Of a DNA stretch of 64,000 bases, positions 43,999 through 53,578 are shown piece after piece. The stretch is from Candidatus Absconditabacterales bacterium (GTDB lineage Bacteria; Patescibacteriota; Gracilibacteria; Absconditabacterales; Absconditicoccaceae), in contig JANWWO010000005.1 in the NCBI GenBank assembly GCA_025057375.1, positions 1-64,000 of the forward strand, given 5' to 3'. Both the position numbers and the translations under genes were made by a program. The first letter of the stretch is position 1. Every line of letters starts with the position of its first letter. The notes beneath the pieces were generated by a model that was not told where the DNA came from, searched no databases, and saw only the letters and a program-made list of their open reading frames with translations.

Positions 43999-44027
43999 GT
44001 TATTGATGTGAGTAGTATTTTTTGGCC

Positions 44028-44055
44028 TTGCAAGTGTCAAAAAAATCATTACACA
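44028..44055 (+). promoter_or_regulatory. promoter for dnaB
   Basis: TTGCAA (44028-44033), a 16-base spacer and TACACA (44050-44055), 48 bases before the ATG. Confidence 0.55.
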
Positions 44056-44102
44056 CAGACGACATTGCTTGTTGTCTTTCTGTTTTATTTTTTTCGTTTT
44101 GT

Positions 44103-45473
44103 ATGGTTGATACGCTCGCATCACTTCAGGTGCCTCCTCACAATATCGAGGCAGAAAAAAATGTCTTGGCTGGCATTTTTGTCGATCCAGAACTGTTGCA
44201 TGTCTATGATGGGCTTGCACTCAATCCGTCTGATTTTTATGATCAAGCACATCAACATATCTATACTGCGATCAAAACACTTGTTGCTGCTCATAAACCA
44301 ATTGATGTCTTGACAGTGACTGACCAAATGACCAAAGACAAAACTCTTGATCAGGTAGGGGGTGAGGATTATATCTATACGCTTCCTTCCTATTTGGTCA
44401 ATATTAGTGCCTGTGGCGACTATGCTCAAATCGTTAAAGAAAAATCTATTTTGAGGCAAATTCTCAAAACGTGCACCAAAATTGCTGCAGATGTTTTTGA
44501 CCAAAAAGATACCAGGGAAATTATTGATACGATCGAAAAAAGAATTTTTGATTTGACGCAGTTGAATATGCGTACGGGGCTTGTTCATATCAAAGATGTT
44601 CTCGACAAGAGAATTGAGGATTATATGGAGTTGGTTGACAATCCAAATTTGCTGGAAGCAAGAAAAACGTTGTCCCAATATCATAAACTTGATGATATGT
44701 TGAGTGGATTCAAAGCCTGAGAATTGATTATTTTGGCAGCTCGTCCTGCGATGGGGAAAACTTCATTTGCAGTCAATCTGCTCATCAATGCTGCCATTTC
44801 CCAACGCAAGTCAGTCGCGCTCTTTTCTCTCGAAATGACGGCAGAATCACTTGCCGATAGAGTCTTGTCTACCATGTCGACCATCCCTATGCACAAAATT
44901 ACTAAGGCCCAGCTTGATAATGATGATTATGCAAAAATGGGAGAAGCAATGCAGATCCTTGGTGATGTAAATATTTATGTTGATGATAGTGGTTCATTGA
45001 CTATTCCTGAGCTAAAAAGTAAACTGAGAAGATTGAAGATCGAGAAATGAGCATTGGATCTCGTGGTGATTGATTATCTGCAGTTGATGTCTGGCGTAGG
45101 GATGAAATTTGAAGGCAATAGGGTCCAAGAAATTTCCCAAATCTCTCGTGGGCTCAAAGAACTTAGCAAAGAACTCGCAGTTCCCATTATTGCACTTTCT
45201 CAACTATCGCGTAATGTAGAGTCTCGTATTGACAAAAAACCTCAATTATCAGATTTGAGAGAGTCTGGTGCAATTGAGCAAGATGCGGATGTTGTGTTGA
45301 TGATTCATAGAGAAGACTATTATGATCCTGATACAGATAAGAAAGGTGTGACTGATATTTTGATCAGAAAAAATAGAAACTGACCGACAGGTGAAGTTGC
45401 ATTGATGTTCAAGTCACAGACGATGAAGTTTGAAGAGTATGACGGACCTACAGGTAATTCCTTTGGATTTTAA
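44103..45473 (+). CDS. dnaB: DnaB, replicative DNA helicase
   Basis: DnaB is the hexameric helicase that unwinds DNA ahead of the replisome. The 456 residues include the N-terminal primase-binding domain ([17 protein letters not shown]) and the RecA-like motor with Walker [29 protein letters not shown], Walker [12 protein letters not shown] and [12 protein letters not shown], then [21 protein letters not shown]. No intein is present. UGA encodes only a few glycines (FKAGE, KIEKGA, RNGPTG). It works with DnaG, encoded at 51867-53480. Confidence 0.95.
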
Positions 45474-45581
45474 TATGAGGACAGTATGTGTGTTGTTGAT
45501 GTAATACATGAGGAGGGTTGATGTTTTGGCACCGTATCCTATGAGTATTACTATGACTTTTTGTCTCTGTCTTCGGTATTT

Positions 45582-46625
45582 TTAGGTTATGTTTCTGGGT
45601 TGTCGGTGGATATTTCGTCCTTGTGTTGCGATGGCTGATTCCCAAACGATGGCATCCATAAATGGTCTAATATTATGTCCTCTGATGACAATATGATAGA
45701 GATACTGTCATCTGATTTTGTGTTTTGCAGGTGGTGTTTGAAAAATCATAAGTGATGATTGCAGTTTTGCTTGCCAGTATCGTAAGTGTTTCGTGATGGT
45801 GTCTACTTTCTTTTTGAGGTGGAGTGGATCATGATGGTGTAGTGAGATGAGACATTCTTCTCCAAAGGGAGGAAGTCACAACATTTTTGCGTTGGTATTA
45901 CAGTACTCTGTAAACTCGTCTGGCTTGCGACGTAGAAGCATGAGAAGGAGGGGGTTGTGAGGATTGATAGTTTGGATAATAATATGGTTGGGTCCACGAA
46001 GACAGTGGTTGTATAACGACCATCGTCCATGACTGATATGAGCATGATCACCGAGACGAAAAAAGAGATCTGCATCGAGAATGCAGGATGCTTTGAGTGG
46101 GCAGGGAGGTGGTGCAAAGCCAAGCGATGTTGCACAAAAGATAACGGGATGTTGTTCCCATTTGTGACGAAGGTGCATAATTTTTGATCGAGAATTTGTT
46201 GTTTTGGCATTGAGGATAAGCGGATGATATCCTTGTATACTGAGGTGTTCATACAGATGATTAAGCCCATATCAGACAAAGGTCAGTGTGTCTTTTTTTT
46301 TACACGATTCGCATTGATCACTGAGAGGGTAGTGTGTGTGGCAGATGCTACAGAGTGCAACGAATATATCCTGATGTTGTTTTTCATAATGGAGGACATT
46401 GTCGCAATGGTGACACGTTGGCATTGCACCACATGCATTACAGAGGCGGACATTGTGATATGATTGTTTGGATCAGATAAGAAGGAGATGATGATTGGGT
46501 GCATAGGAGTCGATTGTGGCTTGGGTGAGGGCAGAGAGAGTGTTTTTACTTGATTCTTTTTTCATATCGACGACATAGAGTGTCTTCCCCTGTCACCATT
46601 CTCGTTTTTCGTATTGAATCGTCAT
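45582..46625 (-). CDS. PriA-like protein lacking the N-terminal DNA-binding and first helicase domains
   Basis: The 347 residues match the second half of primosomal protein N'. The zinc-binding region is intact (RLCNACGAMPTCHHCDNVL, CSICHTHYPLSDQCESCKKK, then GYGLNHLYEHL), and the C-terminal helicase domain is recognisable (ASCILDADLFFRLGD, HIIIQTINPHNPLLLML, LPPFGEE). Absent are the N-terminal DNA-binding region, Walker A and DEAH motifs. Motif VI, normally AGRAGR, is also changed (LYNHCLRG). It starts with ATG at 46625 after a TTTTAGTTTTTTTG tract. It should not act as a helicase alone. Confidence 0.82.
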
Positions 46626-46650
46626 AGAACCAACAAAAAAACTAAAAGAG

Positions 46651-46776
46651 ATGAAGAAAAGACGATTGATCGTTCTTGCTTTTTTTGTATTTTTTCTTAT
46701 ACTCATTGTATTGTATATTTGTTATATGCATGTCGCTATTAGAACACTTCTTCTGCAAAGGAGACGTTGTAGGTAA
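46651..46776 (+). CDS. possible small membrane protein
   Basis: A 41-residue frame (MKKRRLIVLAFFVFFLILIV...) with a single membrane segment between basic ends, ending RRRCR. It lies 56 bases before the next membrane protein. It is short and may be chance. Confidence 0.35.
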   Translation: MKKRRLIVLAFFVFFLILIVLYICYMHVAIRTLLLQRRRCR

Positions 46777-46832
46777 GAGACACACGATCTTCACTCATCA
46801 AGTCTATAGCTTTATTTTCCTTCCTTATTTTT

Positions 46833-47801
46833 ATGAAACAGCTGCTTAGAGAGAGTGTCAGTTTTTTGTTCAATTATCCTGTGTTGGTAAGACTGACCTT
46901 TTTTTTGGGCTGAATTATGAGTCTGTATAGTATTTTTTCTGTTCTTATCAAGATCAATAATGTTGCCCATTTCAAATATGAACTGACAGAAGGAACATTT
47001 GTGTACGTGAATATGGTCATTGATTTTTTTCTTTCTCAAGGGTTAGCAAGTGTTCTATTTATCATCCTGATAATTGCGTTTGTATGATATGTGATTTTGT
47101 ATCCACTCAGTGTTGGTTTTGGTATCTTATACTTAGATACAGGAAAACTGACAATGAGTAAATGATTTGATACCTACTTCCCTGTGGTGGTTATGTCTTC
47201 GGTGCTTTCGTTTTTGACATTTTGATCATGGCATATTCAATTGGTGCTTTGGTTGTATATTATGGATGTATTGTTTGATCCATTTGTCTTAGTGATTGTA
47301 GGAATTGTCTTTGTTGTTGTTGTTTTTTCTAGTATTTTCTTACCTTTTTCGCTCTATTTTTTGTTATTGGAACATGATGGATGATGATTGGAAAACGAAG
47401 CATGGAACGCGATGCAAAAAAGTGCTCGTTTGGTTCTTGATAATTTTGGGACGACGATTGCCTATTCTCTCTTCCAGATGGTTTTGCAGATGAGATATGT
47501 GCTCAATATTCTCTTGGTTGTGTGATTGCCCATATCACTTGTGTATTTGTCTGTCGAATATCAGCTTGTATCGTTTGAATTTGCGATGTGGTTTGCTGTG
47601 TGACTTGCGTCAGTGATTTTACTCTTTGTGATGTATGTTGATGCTGTATTAGATGCCCTGTTTATGACGTATCGATACAAATTATTCATCATATTTACTT
47701 GACGTCTTCCTGCACGAGATGTTATTCCATGGCAATTAACCAAACAAATGAGAAACCAAGAGGTACAAACTGTCGAATCGGATACTTCCCCATCAGATTA
47801 G
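46833..47801 (+). CDS. multi-pass membrane protein, unknown
   Basis: The 322-residue protein has about six hydrophobic segments and a paired, repeated layout, with polar loops such as SKGFDTYFPVVVMSS and LENEAWNAMQKSARLVLDN. The latter resembles DUF975/glycerophosphoryl-type membrane proteins only loosely. No motif is certain. Its tail is Asp/Ser-rich. Its 3' end overlaps the opposing gene by 66 bases. Confidence 0.7.
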
Positions 47802-48341
47802 GTCGACCCCCCCCAATCTCATGAGCCAGGCTCATCCTAATCGTAACAACAAACGAATGATATGACTTTGTGCTCGATAGTTTCGTAATCGCTGACACCA
47901 TTTTTTTTTACGTCGAACAATCAGTCCTAATCCTATACTTGATCAGGGATACCAAGGCGCCCATACGCAGATACTGGTTAGTAGGGCCCATATTCACCAA
48001 GATGATACAAGCATCCCAATTCGTGTGTCACGAATAGCTACGCCTCATTCCCATATCCGTACTAATCATCCCAAAAAATGCATACAGAGGATGAGGAAGA
48101 GAGAAAAGAGGATACATATGCTACTATACCATATCATCGAACTAATACGATCTCTGAGCGTATGGAGTCAGCCTAGGAGGGGAAGTCGGAGAGGGAGTGG
48201 GAGAGAAAAAAAGAGGACTGATATGAGTCATGTCAATCGCCAAGTTCGCATTGAGGAGAGAGGAGTGAGACGAATTCCTATATATTTCAATGCAGTATAG
48301 CTTCCTCCTGTCACAACCAGCCAACTGATCAGATCGATCAT
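47736..48341 (-). CDS. small membrane protein, unknown
   Basis: The 201-residue protein contains four hydrophobic segments (MIDLISWLVVTGG, LISVLFFSLPLPL, ICILFSLFLILCM and WALLTSICVWAP) and an Arg-rich region (RRKKKWCQRLRNYR). No family is recognised. Several in-frame TGAs, including one in its last part, are needed for it to be open. It overlaps the convergent gene by 66 bases, which is unusual but the frame is clear. Confidence 0.6.
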
Positions 48342-48418
48342 TATACAATAAGTGATAAACTAGTTGTTAGCTTAAGGAATTTTTTTTGTACTGCAAGAGG
48401 AAGTAGGAGAGTTTGTAT

Positions 48419-49513
48419 TTAGTTTGCGTAGGCAATACGTGTATTAAACCACTCTTCAAGAATGTCTCGTCTGATTTTTTCGAGAACATCGCGTGTCTGA
48501 TTGGTCATGGTGCCCAATCTTGGATGAGCTGGATGATGAATTTGATGAGCAAGCTGGAATTGACGAAGGGCACGTGCTAGGTGGTCGGTCATTGTTTGTG
48601 TTTTGGGACCTGTATCATATCCGAGGAGTGTCAAACGATGGTGGAGGAGTTGAATATCAGTGAGTGGTTGAGGATGTTCAAGTGATGAGAGGATGGCAGA
48701 AACTGTCGTGAAGGTGTGATAATCAGAGGGGAAGAGATTATGAGCTTTCATCAAAGAGGCAAGTTTGTTTCTTGTTTGTGGTCCATAAATTCAGCAGTGT
48801 TTGTGATCTTTGGTGATGAGACGATGTGTGACTTGGAAAGAACAGACGACTGCTGTAAGATTAGCATCAAATTTTGTAGATGTTTGATTATTTGTGGGAT
48901 ATCAGAGGCGAGCAAGTTGGGTGCGCAATTCTTTTACCCATAGACTATCCATTCCTTCATACAATGTGATCAAAAATAATGTCCTGAGGACAAAATGTTT
49001 AGGAACGCGGAGGTTGTCAATCGAAAAGCCTCGTGATGTTTTATTTCCATCTCACAATGTTTTTTGTGTTCATGGAGGGCATTGTCGTCACTGGATTCTT
49101 TGGACACCAAAGGAAAGTGCTTTGATCAATCATACATCACCATGTCCAAACCATAGATCTAGTCTGTCTGCATCCCATCAACGATTTCCTGAGGAGACAA
49201 TTGCTCACCCTCTATCTTGAACTGATCACCATCACCATCCTGGGAGATAGATTTCTGTTCCAAAGCGATATGTCTGGGGAGCTGCAATCATGCCATCAAA
49301 AACAGGTTGCCCTGATGCTCCATGCGTTCCTTGGCCATTAAGGATTTTGTCTTTTTCGAGTGATCCTTTGACATACAGTTTTTGTCAGGGAAGGGGTGAA
49401 TAGTAGGCAGTGACAATAAATGGTTTGTTGATACAACCTTGTGCTTCCAGTGATGCTGATGCATGGACTGATGCTCCAAAAAAACTTATGAGTATGATAA
49501 AAAAAACAACCAT
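48419..49513 (-). CDS. secreted 3D-domain protein
   Basis: The 364-residue precursor has a signal segment (MVVFFIILISFFGASVHASA). A 3D domain follows: FIVTAYYSPLPGQ, GTHGASGQPVFDGMIAA, YLPGWGWGSVQDRGGAIV and ADRLDLWFG with its three conserved Asp. In other bacteria 3D domains occur in cell-wall lytic transglycosylases (MltA-like) and resuscitation factors. The C-terminal half has two peptidoglycan-binding-like repeats (LARALRQFQLAHQ). It is likely a wall-associated enzyme. Confidence 0.82.
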
Positions 49514-49548
49514 TTATGCGGATGAAAGATAAAACAGACCGATTTGTC

Positions 49549-49576
49549 TTGCATTTTGTTCCTTTCTGAGTATAGT
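49549..49576 (+). promoter_or_regulatory. promoter for the 49623-49799 gene
   Basis: TTGCAT (49549-49554), a 16-base spacer and TATAGT (49571-49576), 47 bases before the ATG. Confidence 0.6.
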
Positions 49577-49622
49577 GATCATTGGTGTATAATCCATTTT
49601 TTTTTGTATTTCTTCCCACATA

Positions 49623-49799
49623 ATGCTTGACAAAAAATTATTGGAATGGATAATCAATATTATTCTGGGTCTAAATACCGATGATCTTGGACCTTCTCAG
49701 CCCGAAAAAAAACCTCCTGCATTGTGATTTTGGGCGAGAGGTATGGCTGAGTTGCGTCGTTTTTTTGGGTGAAAAAAAGATAGTGACCCAATGACGTAG
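49623..49799 (+). CDS. small hypothetical protein
   Basis: The 58-residue protein begins MLDKKLLEWIINIILGLNTD and ends in KKDSDPMT. It contains two TGA-Gly, and a promoter precedes it. No family is recognised. RNase P RNA begins 58 bases after it. Confidence 0.55.
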
Positions 49800-49857
49800 A
49801 GATGTTTTGTATGGTTTTGCTCTTGTATTTTGTGGGAGAATATGTATCGTAAGTATA

Positions 49858-50200
49858 CTCCTCATGGAGGAGCTATCGCTCATAGTACTTAACCTATGGG
49901 AGGAAAGTCCTCACACCACAAACAGCATACCATCTCACGGATGGTGGAACTCTCTTCATAGAGCAAATGAAAGTGCCACAGAGACGATACACAGAAAAAC
50001 AGAGGTTTTTCTCAAAGGTGAAAAGGCGAAGGTGTGCGATTGTGTGCTTCTTCGTACGTCATGGTTCTGATGGAGCCATGCGGGGTAAACCATATGCGGT
50101 GCAAGCAAGCCGATAACCAAGCGGATTGTGCAACAATCAGGCAAGCCTGGTGTAGATAAATGATAGCCTAAACAGAATGAGGCTTACCCTCTATGGGGAG
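49858..50200 (+). ncRNA. rnpB: RNase P RNA
   Basis: The catalytic RNA of RNase P, which trims tRNA 5' ends. The conserved P4 region is clear: GAGGAAAGTCC near 49901, then GAAAGTGCCACAGAGACG, and the 3' P4 partner ATAAATGATAGCC...ACAGAATGAGGCTTA. The 5' segment CTCCTCATGGAGG (49858-49870) pairs with CCTCTATGGGGAG (50188-50200) as helix P1 with two wobble pairs, and a T run follows. A TTGCTC-N18-TATGTA box lies just upstream. Ends are set from P1. Confidence 0.9.
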
Positions 50201-50244
50201 TTTTTTTATTTGAATTTTTTTTGCCATAATGCATCATATATGCT

Positions 50245-50562
50245 TTAGATTAGACATCAATGGCATCAGTTGGAGCAGCAGATTCATGCTGACCATGCAA
50301 CACTAGTGTATGTATCGGTCGTGCTTGAAAGATGCATCAATTGATCAGTCAGAGAAAGCATGCTTACTTCATCTAAAAAACGATATGTTTTGACTTGGAG
50401 AATGTGATCTTTGATACGCGCTCTAATGATGTCATGTGGATTTCCTCATGCTTGCGTTATAAGGTGAGAACTTGTATGCAAAGAGATGATGAAGACAAAA
50501 TATCGGTAGTTTGGTGGTCATATTCGTCGTAATATGGAATATGCAATAAAAAAAAATATCAC
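50245..50562 (-). CDS. doubtful hypothetical protein
   Basis: A 105-residue frame that stays open through several TGAs (GGNPHDIIRARIKDHILQVK and MHLSSTTDTYTSVAW are protein-like). The only usual start is GTG at 50562, inside the preceding gene's terminator hairpin. No family is recognised. Confidence 0.3.
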
Positions 50563-50581
50563 TGACAGAAAGATCAGTGAT
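50547..50581 (-). terminator. intrinsic terminator of the 50587-50967 gene
   Basis: ATCACTGA (50558-50565) pairs with TCAGTGAT (50574-50581) across an eight-base loop, followed on the minus strand by a T-rich run. It starts six bases after the stop. Confidence 0.85.
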
Positions 50582-50586
50582 GATGA

Positions 50587-50967
50587 TTATTTTGCTTGGT
50601 TTGATGAGTTTTTGTGGGAAATAATATCTTGGTTATCAAAATCCCATCCATTTCTCATCCATTTTTTGATATATCAAAGGATGAGAAGTAGTCCTACGAT
50701 GATAAAGCTCAGCCCATAAATAAAGGGCAGAAGAATATACATCCCATATGTAAGAACAGGCACTCATACCAAGATATCTCGATTTTTGAGACATCGTTTG
50801 ATGACTTTGTGTGATGTTTTTGTGATGGCTTTAGTTTTTCAGGCGGCAGTGTGTGAGATTTTTTTCCATTTATCTTCAAAGGGTTTGGTATGAGATTCTA
50901 TTTTTTTGGTAAGCTCAGATGCTTTTGCATGGAGTTCATCAGAGAGAGAATGATCGTGTGCTGACAT
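50587..50967 (-). CDS. small membrane protein, unknown
   Basis: The 126-residue protein begins with an acidic and Lys-rich helical region (MSAHDHSLSDELHAKASELT), then KRCLKNRDILVGVPVLTYGM and a hydrophobic pair (YILLPFIYGLSFIIVGLLLI). A C-terminal cytoplasmic tail follows. No family is recognised. Confidence 0.65.
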
Positions 50968-51021
50968 TGGTGAGAAGACAAAATAAAAAAAACAATTTTT
51001 GTGTTCAAAGAAAACGTAGAA

Positions 51022-51049
51022 ATTATAGTGTTTTCTCTTGCGATTGCAA
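51022..51049 (-). promoter_or_regulatory. promoter for the 50587-50967 gene
   Basis: Minus strand: TTGCAA (51049-51044), a 16-base spacer and TATAAT (51027-51022), 55 bases before the ATG. Confidence 0.65.
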
Positions 51050-51203
51050 GGGGAAATGTGCAAAAAATACGCAAAACATCAAGATGATATTGAGAAGTGG
51101 TGAGAACCTTATAACAACATGATAGTTCGGTTGTTTGTTTGATATATTGAGTTCGTTTTTAACACTTTTATTAGGTTGTAAAATGTATCCTTCTCGGTAA
51201 TCT

Positions 51204-51607
51204 CTATGGTGTTTCTGGCCGTTTTCCCAATTTATTAAGTTGCTCTATCACGACGCTTTCTGTGTTGTTGCTATGAAAAAAGTTGTCATAAATTGTGGGT
51301 ATAAGAAGATCACTCTTGTAATTGATTACTGTTATACTATCTGTTGGAGTACATATTTTTGTCAACGACTCATTGTTGTTGATCACAACTGTTAGAATAT
51401 TACATCCTGTGGATTGGTTTCGAGAATACTCTTTGCTCCAACATCGTTTATCCACTTGAAGCTACAAAAAATACAGTTAACTGTTTCGACTGATTCATTG
51501 ATAAGATGAATTTTGGCAACCTTGTCTTTTTTTGACATTTTGTCTTGTGATAGGTTGTGTGTTGTTGTCTTGTGTTCATAAGAAATTAATGTTGTGATTA
51601 TTATCAT
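51204..51607 (-). pseudogene. frameshifted hypothetical gene
   Basis: Two overlapping minus-strand frames together make one plausible protein. The first opens with ATG at 51607 (or MSKKDKVAKIHLINESVETV at 51538) and stops with TAA at 51392. The second, in the next frame, continues STGCNILTVVINNNESLTKI and ends in TAG at 51204. A single-base shift near 51400 would join them. All glycines are GGA and there are no TGAs, which also sets it apart from its neighbours. No family is recognised. Confidence 0.5.
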
Positions 51608-51667
51608 AGCCTAAATGCATATCACAAACATGAATTTGTGTGAAATTGTTTTCATTTATTTTACAAA

Positions 51668-51682
51668 ATGTACGTTGTACAT
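51668..51682 (+). repeat. inverted repeat in the dnaG upstream region
   Basis: ATGTAC-GTT-GTACAT, a perfect six-base repeat with a three-base gap. It could be an operator for dnaG or for the opposing frameshifted gene. Confidence 0.35.
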
Positions 51683-51866
51683 CATTTTGAACAAAAATGT
51701 GATGCATTAATACAACCACGATTATTCTCTGATAAAATTTAGATGAAAATCAAGACAACATTATACTTTTGTGTTTTTTTTGTTTCCTTCTTTATGGTTT
51801 GCTCTTGCAGTTGGTACAAAATTTGCTATAGTTTTTATAGTTTTTTTATCTGTTTGCCCTATATTG

Positions 51867-53480
51867 ATGACAATCTCTGATGATATCGTTGCCAAACTTG
51901 ATATTGTCGAGCTCGTCTCACGTTATGTATCTCTTAAAAAAGCAGGCACCAACTATATTTGACTTTGTCCTTTTCACAACGAAAAGACACCCTCATTTAG
52001 TGTCTCTCCTCGTAAGCAAATTTTTAAGTGTTTTGGGTGTGGGGCAGGGGGGAATGCAATCAAATTTTACGCTGATATTGAGCGTCTGGATTATGGGGAA
52101 GCAGTGAGACATTTTGTCACTGTGCTTGGGTTGGAGACACAGCAGTCATCGTTTCGTGGTTTGCTATCATCAGAACAGTATGTACACATGACGGAGCAAC
52201 GTCATTCTCTTTCTGCTATGTATCAACAGGTTATTGAGTGGTCAATGATCCAACTTCAGCGTCATCCTCATGCATACACGTATGCTACCCAGACGAGACA
52301 GTTGTCAGATCAGATTCTTCTCTCTTTCCAATTGGGCTATAGTCCTCGTGATCCACAGATATTTCTTTCGTTTGTGAAAGAAAAAGGACGGTCTCATGAC
52401 GATTTGGTAGTTGCTGGTTTACTCAAACCTGAGTCATGACAGGTGATGTTTCGTGACAGACTGATGATTCCTATCTTTGATGCAATGGGCAAACCGATTG
52501 GCTTTGGGGCGAGAGTGATCAATCCTGATGATCAACCTAAGTATCTCAATACACCAGAATCTCCTCTCTATCACAAATCAAGTGTTCTTTTCAACTATCA
52601 TCGCGCCAAGAAGACAAAGTATGGTATTATCGTTGTCGAGGGATATATGGATGTGATTGCGATTGCGAGGATGTGATATGATAATGCAGTGGCAACGTGT
52701 GGGACAGCGTTGACTGCTGACCATGCGCGCTTATTGACCAAGCTTTCCGTGCCAATTTTTTTTCTGTTTGATAATGATAATGCTTGATATCAGGCCTTTG
52801 TGAGAGCTTTGGAGGTGGTTTTAGCTGTAGATTGTTATCCAAAACGCCTTACTTTGCCTGATGGCTATAAGGATGTTGATGATTTTGTCAATGCGAGGCC
52901 AGATGCAAGACAGGAGTGGGATGTACTGTGTGCGCAGGCTCCTGATGCATTGACATGGTTTATTGGGACGTATGATAGTTCGTGGGATCCCCAAAAAAAA
53001 CAAGACCGGAAACAGCAGTTTTTTTCGTTGCTTGCAGTTATTCCTTCAATGTCCATGATGCACGAGTATTTGACTCTCTTTGCGATGCGTCAAGGGATGT
53101 CCGTATCATTGATTCAGGCAGATTTTCTTGCTTTTGGGAAAAAAAAGAAACGGAGCTGACAGCAGTCACGTGATGTTCTTGTTCATCAGGATATTCCAGC
53201 AATATTGGTCAGTGCCAGTTTTTTTGCGCAAGGACGAAATGAACAATTGGCAGCAATACTTCGTCACTGTACTGATGTCCTGATGCTTGATGTCGATGAT
53301 ACAAGGCGTGATCAACGAGAATTGTGGTGGGGTGTTCAAATTTCTGATCCTCAGACACAGCAGTCGCGTTTTATATCCCATTATATTATGCTTTTTCAGC
53401 AATATTTGCGTACGTTGACCGACGCTTCAATTCGCAAAGCGGCAAGTGTTGCATTGATTCCGTTGTTGCAGTGGAAATAG
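51867..53480 (+). CDS. dnaG: DnaG, DNA primase
   Basis: Primase lays RNA primers for the replication fork. The 537 residues contain the CHC2 zinc domain (CPFHNEKTPSF and FKCFGCGAGGNAIKF), a linker and the TOPRIM core (IIVVEGYMDVIAI for the Glu, FLFDNDNAGYQAF for the DxD). The last part interacts with DnaB. UGA-Gly includes the one in LFDNDNAG. Slightly shorter than typical primases. The start at MTISDDIV (51867) fits the family, although the frame is open further upstream. Confidence 0.95.
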
Positions 53481-53528
53481 TTTTCATGTAAGAAGTCAAG
53501 AAAAAAGAGTAACAATTAGAAGAAGATG

Positions 53529-53556
53529 TTGCAAAAGCATATAGGGCGATTATACT
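53529..53556 (+). promoter_or_regulatory. promoter for the giant surface protein gene
   Basis: TTGCAA (53529-53534), a 16-base spacer and TATACT (53551-53556), 23 bases before the ATG. Confidence 0.65.
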
Positions 53557-53578
53557 TAAATAGAGTGTTTTTTATTTT

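Noticed and set aside
44121-44684. Minus-strand frame of 187 residues
   Set aside because: It is antisense to dnaB, which is certain.
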